A stretch of 64,000 bases of DNA from Benincasa hispida (taxonomy: Eukaryota; Streptophyta; Magnoliopsida; Cucurbitales; Cucurbitaceae), in contig NC_052350.1 in the NCBI RefSeq assembly GCF_009727055.1, forward strand, positions 16,599,129-16,663,128. Reading direction: 5' to 3'. Under the pieces are notes generated by a model, which saw nothing but the letters and a program-made list of their open reading frames with translations, searched no databases and was not told where the DNA came from. A program made the translations under genes and the position numbers. Positions 1 through 12,280 of the stretch are shown piece by piece; the first letter of the stretch is position 1, and the number at the start of each line of letters is the position of its first letter.

Positions 1-2167
1 AGATATAGTAAACGAAGATAAAAGACTAGTCCTAAACAAGCTTCTGGAGGAAGCATCTGCAGAAAGGAAATATAGGCCTCTGTCATATCGGGCAGTGCCA
101 ATCGTCTTCCTCGAGCTCAAGTCCTAAAACAAAGCAGTATCTGGTGAGAAGACAACTCTACAGTTCAATCTTTTGTTATTTTGCTTATTGATAATAAGTA
201 GTAAGAAATTTTGGGCACATGTAAGACATTTTGCAGAGTTAATCCTTGAAATGGTGACAGTCTGCCTTTTCCAGCAACAGGAGCAAAGGACCCATCCGCA
301 ATTCGAATCCTCTCATTTCCAGCACTTGGATAGTATGAGAGAAACCGATCAGATGAGCCAGTCAAGTGATCGGTCGCTCCTGAATCTAGAATCCATAACT
401 CATTCCCTTCAACAAGGAAACTGAAAGATTGAGGGTTACTTGATTGAGCAACTGTTCCGATCCCTATCGTACCTGAATCACCAGGATTGGTCACTGGAGG
501 CTGTGTCTGAGGTTGTGCAGCCCCCTCAACTGATTCACCCACTAGAGCACGCCCAGATTTCAACTTGTCATTTAAAGGGCGACGTTTACCATTTGGAGGG
601 CGACCATGCAATTTCCAACACTGATCCTTCGTGTGCCACTGTTTTTTGCAATGCTCACATACTGGAGGTGTTTTACTATTCTGCTTGTCACCATCAGCTC
701 CAACGGACTTTGCCCCGAAGACAGCTGACTTTACAGTGGTAACACCCGGCCCGTTCATTGCACTCGATCTATCTTCTTTCAATCTAACCTCTGAACAGAC
801 CTCCATGAGAGACAGAATTGGTTTCTGCCCTAGTATTCGACTACGAACTGTATCAAATTTGGGGTGCAGCCCGGCAAGAAAATCATACACACGCTCAACC
901 TCTTCTATCTTGGAGTATTGAATTCCATCTTGTGGGCAGTTCTAGATGATCTCCCGACATAGATCCATTTCTTGCCATAACAACGACATCTTGCTGAAGT
1001 ATGACGTTACATCCATTCTCCCTTGTTTGCATTCGTTAACTTGTTTACGTAGAGTATACAGGCGGAACGCATTCTGACGCCTCGAATATAACCGTCGGAC
1101 TACATCCCAAATATCTCGAGCAGTGGTTGAATAGAGTAAAGGTTTCCCGATTTGTGGTTCCATGCTACTGATTAACATTGGGCAGAGCAAAGAATCCTCT
1201 GCCTTTCAGACACGCTCTTGAGGATCCCCAGGATTCGGTCGTGGTATCTCTCCAGTCAAATATCCAAACTTATGGCGTCCCTCAAGAACCATTTTAATTG
1301 TTTGGAACCAAGAGAAATAATTTTGCCCATTCAACTTCTCTCCCGTGATCATTAAAATTAGAAGTTGGAAGAGTAAGAAACATTGATACCGGATTTTCTG
1401 AATACATCGGGGAAGAAACATGGCCATTCATTCTGTTTCCAAGGGCGGCCATCTGTTGCTGGAGACTAACCAATTGTTGTTGGAAACCATGGGATTTTCT
1501 TCAATGGAATCACCCATTCAAAACTGGGGCTGAACTGGATACACATGAGGAAGAAGCTGTCCACCATGGTACTGTGAAGAAGCTACTGCCGGAAGTCCAC
1601 CGACGGCAAAGTTCGGCAACCCGTGATCAGCGTTGCTCCCAGACGACTATGATGGTGGGTAACGGACAGAAGGCTCGGCAATCGGCTGCGAGGTTGAAGA
1701 AATCACGCCGATCTGACCCGACCCGGCAGCTGGAGCAAACCCACGACCGTCTTGTGCAGATCCGGTTCTGTGCGACGCCGAGGTACCGATCGGCTGTAAA
1801 TCAATCGCGTGCGCCGGCTGGGGGACGTGCAAAGCTGAGACGGTTGTGTGTGAAGTCGAGGGTCCGATCGGTTGTGACCCACTCGCGTGCGCCGACTGGA
1901 GAGCGTGACCTTCCTCGATGGTGTTCGGTTGGAACGTCTGAGTCTGGAAGCTAATCGGAGCGCCGGCTGGAGCAAGGGCACCACCTGCTGTTCGGCTCGC
2001 CAGCTGGATCTGTTCGGCTGAGCCACCTGGGATGATGGTCCAGAGATAGCGGTCAACTGCTACTTGAATCACAGCCTCATTAGTCAGCGTACCTTCACCT
2101 ATCAAGTTTGATGACTGAGTTTCTTCTATCGGAGCTAGGGTTTCATCACCTTGCTCTGATACCATAT
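1..2167 (-). mobile_element. Ty1/copia retrotransposon, internal region (gag and start of pol), degenerate
   Basis: Read on the minus strand from the LTR at 2168-2380, the coding pieces are in order. A leader/gag N-terminus (2195-1647) is followed by a gag segment with LNGQNYFSWFQ (about 1427-1206), then by the UBN2-type gag segment with YSRRQNAFRLYTLRKQVNE (1190-942). Next come the gag C-terminus with a CCHC-like knuckle (C-x2-C...H...C around CEHCKKQWHTKDQC) and the aspartic protease motif WILDSGATDHLTG (890-165). Reading frames are broken between segments. At about 165 one base is missing: the protein goes on in the next frame (LNCRVVFSPDTALF) and then hits a TAG before the window edge. 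Integrase, RT and the 3' LTR must lie outside the window. It is an inactive copy in the same orientation as the TRMO gene it interrupts. Confidence 0.88.
2152..2164 (-). other. Primer binding site of the copia element
   Basis: On the minus strand TGGTATCAGAGCA lies three bases after the LTR end. This is the usual plant copia primer site, complementary to the 3' end of initiator methionine tRNA. It fixes the LTR boundary and the direction of the element. Confidence 0.8.
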
Positions 2168-2380
2168 TGAAATAGAAGAAAAGAAGACGACACAAGGAGT
2201 TTACGTGGAAAACCCTAATTCAGGGAAGAAAAACCACGGTAGAAAAAGGACTTATTATTTAATGTCATACCTACAATAGACCAAACCTCAGATATAAATA
2301 GAATGAGGTGAAACCCTAATTTAGCAAATATAGCATAAATTACAAAAATGCCCTTAGGGCTAATTCAACGTATTTCAACA
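2168..2380 (-). repeat. 5' LTR of the copia element (213 bp)
   Basis: Read on the minus strand it starts TGTTGAAATACG, contains a TATTTATATC TATA-like box and ends ...TATTTCA just before the primer binding site, so it has the TG..CA ends of an LTR. The expected target duplication is the outside flank cttat (2381-2385); the matching copy would lie left of the window. The LTR starts only about 30 bases downstream of a splice donor of the TRMO gene. Confidence 0.75.
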
Positions 2381-2412
2381 CTTATAAGAGGAAAAAAAAA
2401 AAAGGAACTCAC

Positions 2413-4463
2413 CATTAGTGGCCAACACTCGGATAGAGTGGGAATAAATTCTTCAGAGAAGCAAATGGATGCAACAGTCAATAAATTATCCCCCTGTGTT
2501 AGCGTAAATAATATGTAAGATTGCCAACAGGAATGTATATAAATATATTACAGTCATAGAGTATCGATGCCTTCAACTATGTGAATAGCAGTAGCGCTAA
2601 ATAGTATATGGAAAGCTGAATTTCTTAAGTTATTTCCACGCAACTAATCATAACACATGCAATGCATATAAGAAGAGATTCTCCACATTTTGAAGTTTGA
2701 AAAGCACGACACTCGGAACAAATCTCCAGTTGAACAAACGAATGAAAGAATGATTGCTAAAAGTTACCACATAAAAAATAATTTGAAAGATGAACAGTAA
2801 CAACATAAGCATCAAGGAAATTCTAAAATAAGGTTTACTCGTAGAAAATAATTATTGAAGACATACCAGTAACCACTTTGGGACTGTTGCATCTTGGACA
2901 CTGTCACAGTACGGTAGATAAGGTTTAACATCAAGTACTGGCTGTAAGAAAATTCAAACAAAGCAAGAAATAATAACAATCATTACTACAAGAAGTAATG
3001 ACTAAATTCCAGATTAAACCTTCATCAATGGTTGGAGAGAAATGAAAACAAACTCTTACAGTTCCATCAACAAGATCGGCACCAGAGAGTAGAATTTGAT
3101 GTCCCTGGATAGCCTCCACCTGAAGTGGTAACATAGCAGATTTATTAATCTTAGATTTAATATTCCCTCGTTTATCTATTGTGTTTGAATGTTGTCTAAG
3201 ACATACAGCTGTAAGCTTGTAACCATGAATTTCCAATACTAAATGACATTGATACAGCCTAACCATACAAAACATATCGAACCATGTTCATGTGACAACT
3301 GACAGCAAAACCTCTCTAGACCTCGTTGGGGGAAGACATATTTCATCAATGTCTGTGATCTATGATGGGCTTCTCCATAAACTTGCAAGATACAGTGACA
3401 GCAGTCAAAAATTTTATCTTACCTTTGCAATGGTGAGTCCGATTGGGCATGGTCTATGTGGAGATCTTGTAGCAAAGACTCCTACTCTTTCGCCTTTCAA
3501 CCTCGGTACTCTAACCTACCATTGAGCTGTCCTTTTATGGGATTTTAAGAAATTATAAGAATAATAAAAATATGAGTTCCATATTTAAGGAGCATTAACA
3601 AATGAAAAAAAACGTACTTTTGCCTTGAATTTTGATTTCGATGGATCCTTCCACAACTTGTCAAGATCTGTGTTTAAATGAAAGACATATATGACCCAGC
3701 AATGGGAATATTCTCCAAGACCTTCAATGGAAGCTGGAGGAATGCGAGCAGAAAACACCAACCGCGCCCTTGCAAGAGGTACGAGTAAAGATTGCCTTGG
3801 AGTCCCATTCCTAAAAAGAAAACCCAAAAAAAGTTGTTGAACGCACAATTTCTACAGCTAACTGAAGAATATGGCTCAAACATATCCATTTCTGAAATTA
3901 GTTGTGTGAACAGAACAATGAAAGAAACAACAACCAATAATTGATGTTTGGACTATCAGATACTGCAATCGAAAACTAACCTAGTAGAGAAGGATGATCG
4001 GATAGTACCAATTGGTGTCATGGGATATGAAGTACACTCCACGCTATCAGACTTCGGTTCCGCAACAGCTTTCCTTAAAGCCTACAAATAGGAAGAAAAA
4101 TGAAACCAAAATATCAATAACGGAACATGACGATGCAGAGGAGCAAATATGAAATACCTGCTGTGCTCGTATTCGGCCTTGTCTCTCGGCGGCGGTTTTC
4201 TTTAAAGAAGATGCCAGAGAAGCCTCGAGCTCTCGAACCTTGGTACCCAACTCTCTCGACTTCTTTGTCACAACATAAACTGGGGAAAACCACAAAACTT
4301 CAATTGTTAAAAACAAATAGGAAATCAGAGAAATTTAGAGAGAAAACATAAAGGATCTTAAAAGTTTCGAAGTTTTACGAGATATGACGGCGGAGGCGGA
4401 GATAAACGCTAGTGTGACGCTCAAGGCGGCCATCGACCATCTTGACTCCGCGGCGTAGGCCAT
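2413..4463 (-). CDS. TsaA/TRMO-type tRNA (adenine(37)-N6)-methyltransferase, 3' end missing
   Basis: Eight exons with GT..AG borders and consistent phase can be joined: 4463-4379, 4279-4158, 4081-3981, 3810-3618, 3515-3423, 3119-3060, 2941-2867 and 2493-2413, giving 270 residues with no stop. The TsaA (UPF0066/TrmO) domain spans about residues 90-235. It shows TPIGTIRSSFSTRNGTPRQS, LGEYSHCWVIYVFHLN, the family signature ATRSPHRPCPIGLT (182-195), LSGADLVDGTPVLDVKPYLP and a VPKWL tail. Known relatives use S-adenosylmethionine to methylate N6 of t6A37 in tRNAs that read ANN codons. Before the domain lie a hydrophobic stretch (VTLAFISASAVISLYVV) and a charged segment that may form a coiled coil. 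An in-frame stop precedes ATG 4463; ATG 4433 is an alternative start. The exons after 2413 are not seen: a copia LTR starts about 30 bases into the next intron and continues past the window edge. The gene may still splice across the element. Confidence 0.88.
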
Positions 4464-5408
4464 TAGTATTCAGAGTTGGAAAGCAACTGCAGCGCTCAGA
4501 CGAACTCGATACAGCAGCTTGAGGTTTAACCAATTTCCGGTTTTTAGTAAGCGTGTTAAAGAAAAAAGTCTCGAAAAAATGGATCAATTCAATCCCATCG
4601 ACTGCGGTCTTATCAACTCATTTAGTTAGATTGAGTTTAAATAAATAAAATTTTTATAGATTGGATTGTTATTCACCTAATATAATTCAAACAAACCCGA
4701 ATTTATTATTAATTTTAAAATATATATANNNNNNNNNNTTCTAATATTTTTGAATAATTTATTCTTCAACAACTCTTAAAACTTCAACAAAAGTAGTTTC
4801 TTTGCAAATTTTAACTATATAAATTGAAATTGAGTAGTTAATCTTAATTTAAAATATAAAAATAATTAAATTAGATTTATATATATTTACGTTTTGCGAA
4901 CAAAATTTAAATTTTCTTTTTAGAATACAATTAAAATTTTCTTTTTAGAACAAAATTTTAAATAAATGATTCGATTAACCTAACTCATGGATTGAGTTAT
5001 TTAGTTTTTAATAAAGATTATTTAGATTGAAGAAATTTATCATTTAAACAATTGGATCAAATTTCAACCCAAACTAACCTATGAACACATCAATTATCCA
5101 ATTGAGAGCCGGTTCGGTCCTGCTTACAAACAAACAGCACAACACAACAATACAAGTTACATCCAAAGTCAACACTTTCATGCTCAGATCTCGAGTCTTC
5201 TCGTCAACTTACGGCCTGCATCATCATCAGACCATCAAATTTCAGACTTTCCGAGTGCGACTGTATAGGTACTAAACCATTCAACTGCTTCCCTCTTACT
5301 TCCATTCTTTTCTGCTCTTACTTCTTGCCTCTCTTTTTATCCAAAATGTAATGTCTTTGTCTTCCTAAGTTGACTTCACTTTTTCCCATCACAAAAAATT
5401 TCTAGAAC
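4464..5408. other. Divergent intergenic region with an assembly gap
   Basis: This AT-rich spacer lies between the two divergent genes and should contain both promoters and 5' UTRs. Ten Ns mark a scaffold gap (4729-4738). Short ORFs here show no family resemblance. No core promoter element can be assigned with confidence. Confidence 0.7.
4729..4738. other. Assembly gap of 10 N
   Basis: Ten consecutive undetermined bases follow a TATATATA run. The true length of the missing sequence is unknown. Confidence 0.99.
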
Positions 5409-8400
5409 ATGCGGAAATCAGTGGGAGTTGTTCTGATTTCCTTTTTCCTGCTCTCCATTTTCAGTATTTCATTCCCAGGATTTGGAAACACCTTCACCTT
5501 TAAATTCAATTTATTAACCCCAAAATTCTCCTCGCGTTTTCATCGGTTATATCTTCATTCCCATATATTTGGACCAAGGTTGTTAATTCTTGTTTTTTTT
5601 TTAATCCCTTTTTCTTTTACTCCCACAATCGAAGATTTTCATTTTGGATGAAATTTTTGAGATGCTTAGTTCTTGGATTCCGTTTCGAGCTGGTGTTGTA
5701 TGTTAATTCTTTAATATGAACTAAGTGTTTGATTAAATGCGCAAATGAGATTTTTTTCCCCTTATGGTCAATGTGTTGTGCAGAGTACTTGTTAGAGGAC
5801 ATTCGAATATAACTTCAGTCGTTAGAAGTTTGAAAATGCGAAAAGGGAGTTATGTGGAAGGGCCTTTGCTAGAGGAGTTTACATTTCCTGCCAATTCTGT
5901 TCCTTTCAACAACTGTCATGCTTCTACAATTGTGGAGGTTTGGTTCGATGGAGAAACTTCGTTTGCTCTTATAATATTGGGGTCCCTGATTTTTTTTTTA
6001 GGGGAGAATTTGAGTGTTTTCTTTCTGGATAGAGCAGGTTGATAAAGATCATTACTTGGTTGCATATTTTGGGGGTACATTTGAAGGCGCACCGGATGTG
6101 AAGATTTGGTTTCAGACATATAAGGTAAACAGGCCGATCCGATTTTATAATTCCTCAGTGTCATTTAATTGGAAGCATAATTTTTCAAAAACAGAAAACT
6201 AAAATCAACATGGTTATCGGATGGTGTCTATTTCCTCAGACATTGTTCTCATCTGAGTTATGTTCTGCTTGCTGATGTGCTATCTCAAATTATACTACTA
6301 TAACAATCACTCTCCCTCCTTGCCTTTTTTTTTGTCAAAACAGGCAGCTAGCATTTTTGTGCATATTATTGAGTGGTATATAAGAGATTTATATTACTTT
6401 TAACTTTCCCCATTGCTCGTAATTTTTTGCTAGCATTCATTAGAAGGGCTGTTATAATTCTATTTATGTAGACATAGTTGGACAAGCAATAACTCTTTTT
6501 ATCTTGCCATGCCCACGTTGAGTCCCTTATTTCATAACGATTTCTTGGTATAATTATTGGTAAATTTAACTTGCAGAACGGCTCCTGGCACTCGCCAATT
6601 GTGGCTGATGAGGAGCCCGATGTTCCAATGTGGAACCCTGTCTTGTTCAAACTTCCATCAGATGAGCTGCTTCTGTTTTACAGAGTGGGCCAAGATGTTC
6701 AGAAGTATATCCTTTTTAAGCTCATAATGGTTTTCTGAAATAACAGATCTATACAAGTTAGTTAATTTCTTTTATATTTGATTCATGTTTCAATAAATTT
6801 ATTGGACCATACATCTCCCATGGTGGCAATGGCACTGTCTTTCCAGCTAGCAATTGTGAGACATGACTTGGAACTCATGTCATTTGAAAACATTATTTAC
6901 CATATCAAAGAGATCAGTATCAGGGCTGAGGCCAATAATGTACTGAGGCTATGTACAAGATGTCTTATAAATAAAATAATCATAGGGAGTTGATATGCTT
7001 AAGTTAATTGGTTTCATAAATTAGGCTTTCTGCAAAGAGCCTTATAATACATTTTCCTTAAAATCACAGGGCACCTTTTTTTTAACTGGTTCACTCCAGT
7101 CTCCAATGACCGTCTTACATATTGAATAACTTTTTTTAGTGAAAAGTTAAACCCTTCTGCTTCCAAGTTCGTTTGATTCTATCTTATGCTGATGGAGATA
7201 ACGATCAGATGGAGTGGGTGCATGAAGCGATCATATGACAAAGGCATTACTTGGACAGCAAGAGAACAGCTTCCTCCTGGTATCTTAGGACCAATAAAGA
7301 ATAAGGTATAATATATGTGCTGATATGTACCATTCAATTAAACTCTTTTACTCAAGAAGCTATCTTTCTTTGTTTGATGCTATAGCCAATCTTGCTGGAA
7401 AATGGGGTTTTGCTCTGTGGGTCTTCGGTTGAAAGCTGGAACTCTTGGGGTGCATGGATGGAGGTTATTATGAATAGTTCTTTAGTTTTGACTTGTCCGA
7501 AAATCTGGAAAATGTGGCTGACATGTCAATATAACAGGTCACATCTGATTCAGGTAGATCATGGAGAAAGTTTGGTCCAATATATATGGAAAATCGATCT
7601 CTCAGTGTCATTCAACCAGTTCCTTACCAGACTGCAAATGGAAATTTGCGTGTTTTACTTCGATCCTTCACAGGTATTGGTAGTATTTGTATGTCAGAAT
7701 CCACCGATGGTGGTCACAGCTGGAGCTATGCAAAACCCACAAATCTTCCTAATCCAAACTCAGGTAACATAGCTGAGCTACATGCATTCCCTGTAACTGT
7801 AAGCATCTACATACGATTACGAATGCGATTAGGAATATTAAGGATATAATAGTAATTAGATAGGGAGGTGGTTATGGAGTTTAGTTATAGATAGAGGAAG
7901 TTAGACATTTAGTGTGTGAATTAGGGCTTTGGAGTCATCTCAAAAGAAAGGGTGCAAGTACCTTGAAATACTTTTCTTGATATTGCAATATATTAGTTCC
8001 GTATGTTTTATGTGTTCTGGTACCTGACACATACATGAACGTCTAAGGAGAATGATCATTCTTGACAGCATCTTCATTATGAAATTGAATTACTTCCCAA
8101 ATTTAGAAATTTCTGATCTTATAAGCTTTTCATTCATTCTGTCATAAGCAGAGATGATTGATCTTACTACTACATAGATTCCACATCTCATCTTTGAGTA
8201 TGTAATCTTATCAATAGGTATTGACGGAGTCAAACTGAGGGATGGTCGCTTATTACTTGTTTATAACACGGTGTCAAGAGGTGTGCTTAAGGTTGGCCTA
8301 TCTTTGGATGATGGTGACTCATGGCTAGATGTCATGACTTTGGAGGATGAGCCAGAAAAGGAATTCTCATATCCAGCCGTCATTGAGGCTAGTGATGGCT

Positions 8401-8688
8401 CCATTCACATCACGTACACATACAAAAGAAAGCAGATTAAGGTATGAAGAAGTTGATATCTGATCTAAAATATACATCTGTGACCAACAAGTTTTTGTTA
8501 TTGCCTACATTCCCCTTTTCCATTGAATCGCTCTATTAGATACCATATAATAACTTCATGTTTTTTTTTCCTTTAGTTTTGAAATTTCTTAACCTATGAT
8601 TCTGTACTCGATCGCCAGAGATTAACTCCATCATCATTTTTTTGGGCAGCATGTTGTCTTCAAACTGAAAATGAATGGGAAACGTTAA
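5409..8688 (+). CDS. BNR/Asp-box sialidase-like family protein, nine exons
   Basis: Nine exons join in phase: 5409-5578, 5784-5937, 6038-6124, 6577-6704, 7209-7305, 7386-7463, 7538-7763, 8218-8441 and 8650-8688 (TAA), encoding 400 residues. Residues about 4-25 ([20 protein letters not shown]) form a signal anchor or signal peptide, so the protein probably enters the secretory pathway. The rest matches the plant BNR repeat-like family. Four Asp boxes (S-x-D-x-G-x-S/T-W type) are visible: SYDKGITW (188-195), SDSGRSW (241-247), STDGGHSW (293-300) and SLDDGDSW (342-349), as expected for a six-bladed beta-propeller. Other conserved blocks are [40 protein letters not shown] and [21 protein letters not shown]. 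Plants have little or no sialic acid, so true sialidase activity should not be assumed; the substrate is unknown. The gene looks intact. Intron 7 (7764-8217) carries a repeat-like insert. Confidence 0.9.
7809..8034. repeat. Possible small insertion in intron 7 of the sialidase-like gene
   Basis: The hexamer ACATAC flanks about 214 bp (copies at 7809-7814 and 8029-8034). The enclosed sequence looks like retroelement or LTR DNA in texture (GAATTAGGGCTTTGGAGTC) but lacks clear TG..CA ends in register with the repeats. It may be an old solo LTR or TRIM fragment. A six-base repeat at this spacing could also be chance. Confidence 0.3.
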
Positions 8689-10241
8689 GGATGATAACTA
8701 AGAAAGCAAGGCTCTGTATCTGTTTGTAAGCTATGGCGAAGATGTGAAGAGTTAAGTGAGCACGGCCAATAATCTGCAACATCCAAACTCTCTAATCTCG
8801 GAATAAAATGTTGAGTTACAGTGCATCATTTGTACATTTGGGTAAATATGATTGCTTTTTCTGTGGTGTATTCATCAAGATGACTCGGATTGTGCTTATG
8901 CAGAACTCTTGAATGTATTACTATCATTTTTTTTTTTCTTGGGGTGAGCATGGATGTAGTTGTAACAGTTAAAAGAGTTTTTGAATGAAAGAATAATATA
9001 TGAATCTGACATGTCCATATTTCCATAGAATAAGTTAATATTATTCTTGTAAAACCTGTAAAATATTTCTTGGAAAATTGCAAGATCGTTTGTTAACCCA
9101 AACCTCATTCTTCCATGGGCCTTAGGCTGGCGCCCCTTCGGGATGCACTAAGACAATGTAGAGGCCCAAAAGGTCGGCCTTAAACTCTTGTTTTTATTAG
9201 GGAAATTGGAATGGATGGCTACATTTACTTTGAAAAAGGGTGCTTGTTTATATAGAAAAATCTCTCAAATTAATCACAAAAATAGCAAAATCTAAAACTA
9301 TTTGCAACAAAGCCCCTCAGCCTTCTCAAAATTATTTTCAATCAAATGGAATGAACATGTTGGCTTTTGCAATTTCATTCGTGAATATTATTGCAAAATT
9401 GCACATTAGAAGCAAAAGTGATATTAAGTCTATCAAGAATAGACATCTATGTGATAGTTTTGTTGTATCATACTTCATACTTTAAATGATATAAGTATAA
9501 CACTGATTATTAACTTCCATTATTGATAGAATTTTGATGAAAATTGTTAGGGATAACAGATCTTTAGATATCTTCACAATGGTGTGATATCGTCTACTTG
9601 GATATAACCCCCATGGTTTTGCTTTTGATTTCATCCCAAAAGATCTCATACTATTAGAGATAGGTGTCTTCCCTTATAAATTCATAATCATTTCTTTATT
9701 TAACGGATATGGGTCTTTGATCGCATTCTCAGCTAATAGAAATACTAATAATTTTGGTGGTATAAAATAGTTAGAGTTTGTACTTGTAGCTAGGTAGGCA
9801 ATAAAAGTGAAAAGAAAGGCATGAAAAAGGGGTTAAGAGGAAAAGGAATCAGATCCTGAAGACCTTTTTCGAGAGTCGATGGAAGATGAAGGCATAGGTT
9901 GGGAAAAGAGTGTTGACAAAAGTGAAAACTTTGACTTGTACAATCTTTTTCTTTGCTGGAAGGCAGCTTTTTGGGCGGCTGTTTTGCAGACGCATGTTTC
10001 GGTTTCAGCTTTCCCTCTTTGTTTGGTACAATCAATTAAGCTTCACATTGGCAGCTTTATTGTTCTAATTTTGCCTTTACATTACACAACACCACCTGAG
10101 AATCAGAATCTCAAAGAGATCAAAAGAGGCAACAAAACATGCCCACTGTCTGTCCTCTTTTAATTCCTCTTCCATTCCATACACCCACATTTCACTACTC
10201 ATATTTACCAATTTACAGCACCCAAATAACGAGTGTTGTAA
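8689..10241. other. 3' flank and intergenic DNA, no recognised gene
   Basis: The 3' UTR of the sialidase-like gene probably occupies the first 100-200 bases; an AATAAA lies at 8802-8807. Beyond that the DNA is AT-rich with scattered short ORFs. Overlapping minus-strand ORFs at 9790-10352 show a basic lysine/proline-rich stretch, but no family is recognised and the codon pattern is not convincing. Confidence 0.6.
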
Positions 10242-10768
10242 TAGGGATGTACATAGATTGAGTTTGATTGGGTTAAGAGTATTTTTCGGACAAATCCAAA
10301 ATTTTTTGGTTGGTTTAATTGGTAACCCAAATAACCCAAATAAAGTTTTCAACCTAACCCTTAAAATTCGGGTTAGGTTGGGTTGGATTGTCGGGTTATA
10401 ACTTATTATTTTTATTTTTAATGAAAAATATGTAAATTTATATACAACACAGGATTAATAACTAAAATCTCATAAAATTAAGATGCTAAATACCAAATAT
10501 CTATGATATTTATTGTAAACTTTAAATAAAGACAAATACCATAGCAATTTTAAAAGAAAAATATTAAAAATTCACAAATTAATCAATATAAAGTAATCAA
10601 ACTTTTAACAAAGAGAAATATATCGAACCCACAACCCAATCCAATCCAATAAAAATAGAAAAATTCAATCCAAGCCAACCCAAGAACAAAATTAACCCAA
10701 CCCAAGCCTTACATTTTGGGTTGGGTAGTCCGGGTTGTTCGGGTTGTCGGGTTATTTGAACACCCCTA
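10242..10768. mobile_element. Non-autonomous hAT-like element (about 527 bp)
   Basis: The ends are imperfect inverted repeats, TAGGGATGTACA at the left and TGAACACCCCTA at the right (inverse TAGGGGTGTTCA). These are typical ends of plant non-autonomous hAT elements. Inside, GGGTTGGGTTGG-type and CCAACCC-type repeats face each other and the core is AT-rich. No coding capacity is seen. The 8-bp flanks match at only 4 positions, so the target duplication is weak and the boundaries are approximate. Confidence 0.5.
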
Positions 10769-11988
10769 ATTGGCAATCCTCATTCTTCTGTTTATTGCAT
10801 CAAATTTTATGTAGTGTTTGGGGCATGGATCTCGCCCTTATTCGTTGTCATTGTGGGCCTTTAATGGGCTTGACTTCCAGCTTGCTTCTTCTGATTTTGT
10901 TTCGCTTTTTCATCGAACTATATGAAAGATCCTCGTATTGATGTGGTACTAAGCCTATCACACTAGCTCGTCTGCTAAGCACACAAAAAGTTAGGTTAAA
11001 GCTCTCCTTTGAAGAATACTTACTAGCATGTAGTTACATGTAACTTCAAGGATGTTAAGATAATTTACGGTCATCAAAATTATAAGGCACCTACCGAGTC
11101 TATCTCGAATATTTTTTTTTATCGTTATATATTTACTGGTTTGGTTGATAATTTTTGTTAGGCGTAGATCTGTTCATGGACTTTAGACTTTATCTAATAC
11201 AAACCACAATAATTCGATCATCAAAGTCAACATTTATTATGTTATATTGAAAAATGTCTTAATATATTTGTGCATGTTTTTATTTTGCAAGTGTTCTGAT
11301 ATTATTATTCATTATGCCAACTAGTGATTTGCTCTTATTCATGCTTGAGGATGAGGTTGGGGAGTTCACACTTCACAGCCCCCATTCCCATTTTTTAGTT
11401 TACTTGAATTGAAAGTGCATTGGATTTCATTTATATTCTATGGATTTTTAATTGGACTGACTAGATAAATAGTAAAATTTAAGTTTTCATTTGGATAAAT
11501 AGTAATTTTTTTTTTAAATTGTAAATATAACAAAACGGATTATAAAATTAGAAAATAATAATTAACAATTATCAAAACTACTCCACATGGAATTCTAAAG
11601 GTGTGAGAGTTTCAAAACCGTTTGAAAACAACAAATACACTATACCTAAGACAACTATCACACTAAACATACATTGTGACAAAGTGTCTAATCCACGTGT
11701 ACAAGAAATATATCACTTTCTTCAATACAGACTTAACTCCTAAAAAGTAAACCTACTCTAGTGGGAATACAAGATTGAAAGAAATCGAAATCTTGGAAAT
11801 CAACGATTTCAGTATTGCCCTCTAGAGGTTGGAAGAATGATCAATGTCTACTAATACAAATAAGACATGGTCAACCACTACACATAAATCAATTTGGGGG
11901 ACTCTGATAAAACTGACATCAACCACAAAATATCTCTATCTTTAACAATCCTAAAAGATTCGAATTGGAAAAACCAATCCGGTACATT
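10769..11988. other. Intergenic DNA, nothing recognised
   Basis: AT-rich spacer without convincing ORFs or repeat ends. Confidence 0.6.
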
Positions 11989-11999
11989 TACTACTAGAA

Positions 12000-12280
12000 A
12001 AAAGAGCTCCCCCGACGCCTAAATCGATCGTCCGGAGCTCGGTCGTCAGGAGATAGGGTCTCTCCCAACGACGTAATGGGTCGAGAACTCTTGATTGCGT
12101 AAGAAGTGTGTCAGGAGTTCCTTAGGAACTCCCAACGACTAAAGATGCCCATCGGGAGTTCCTAAGAACTCTCGACGATTAAAGAAGTTCGTCGGATGCC
12201 TCTTTTAATCGTTGGGAGTTCCTTAGAGAACTCCACACGGATCTCCCGACGCCGTCAGGCGGCGTCGGGAGATCTGATCT
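12000..12280. repeat. Subterminal inverted-repeat array of CACTA 1
   Basis: Several copies of a motif close to GGGAGTTCCTTAGGAACTCCCA occur in both orientations, with CGACG-type boxes between them. CACTA elements have such short subterminal repeats as binding sites for their TNP1-like protein. The last unit (12239-12274) is a near-perfect hairpin with GATCTCCCGACGCC arms. Confidence 0.6.

Noticed and set aside
5081..5275. Short plus-strand ORF upstream of the sialidase-like gene
   Set aside because: No family, lies in the shared promoter region, more likely chance.
9790..10352. Overlapping minus-strand ORFs with a lysine/proline-rich stretch
   Set aside because: Considered as a small two-exon gene, but splice sites and family could not be supported.
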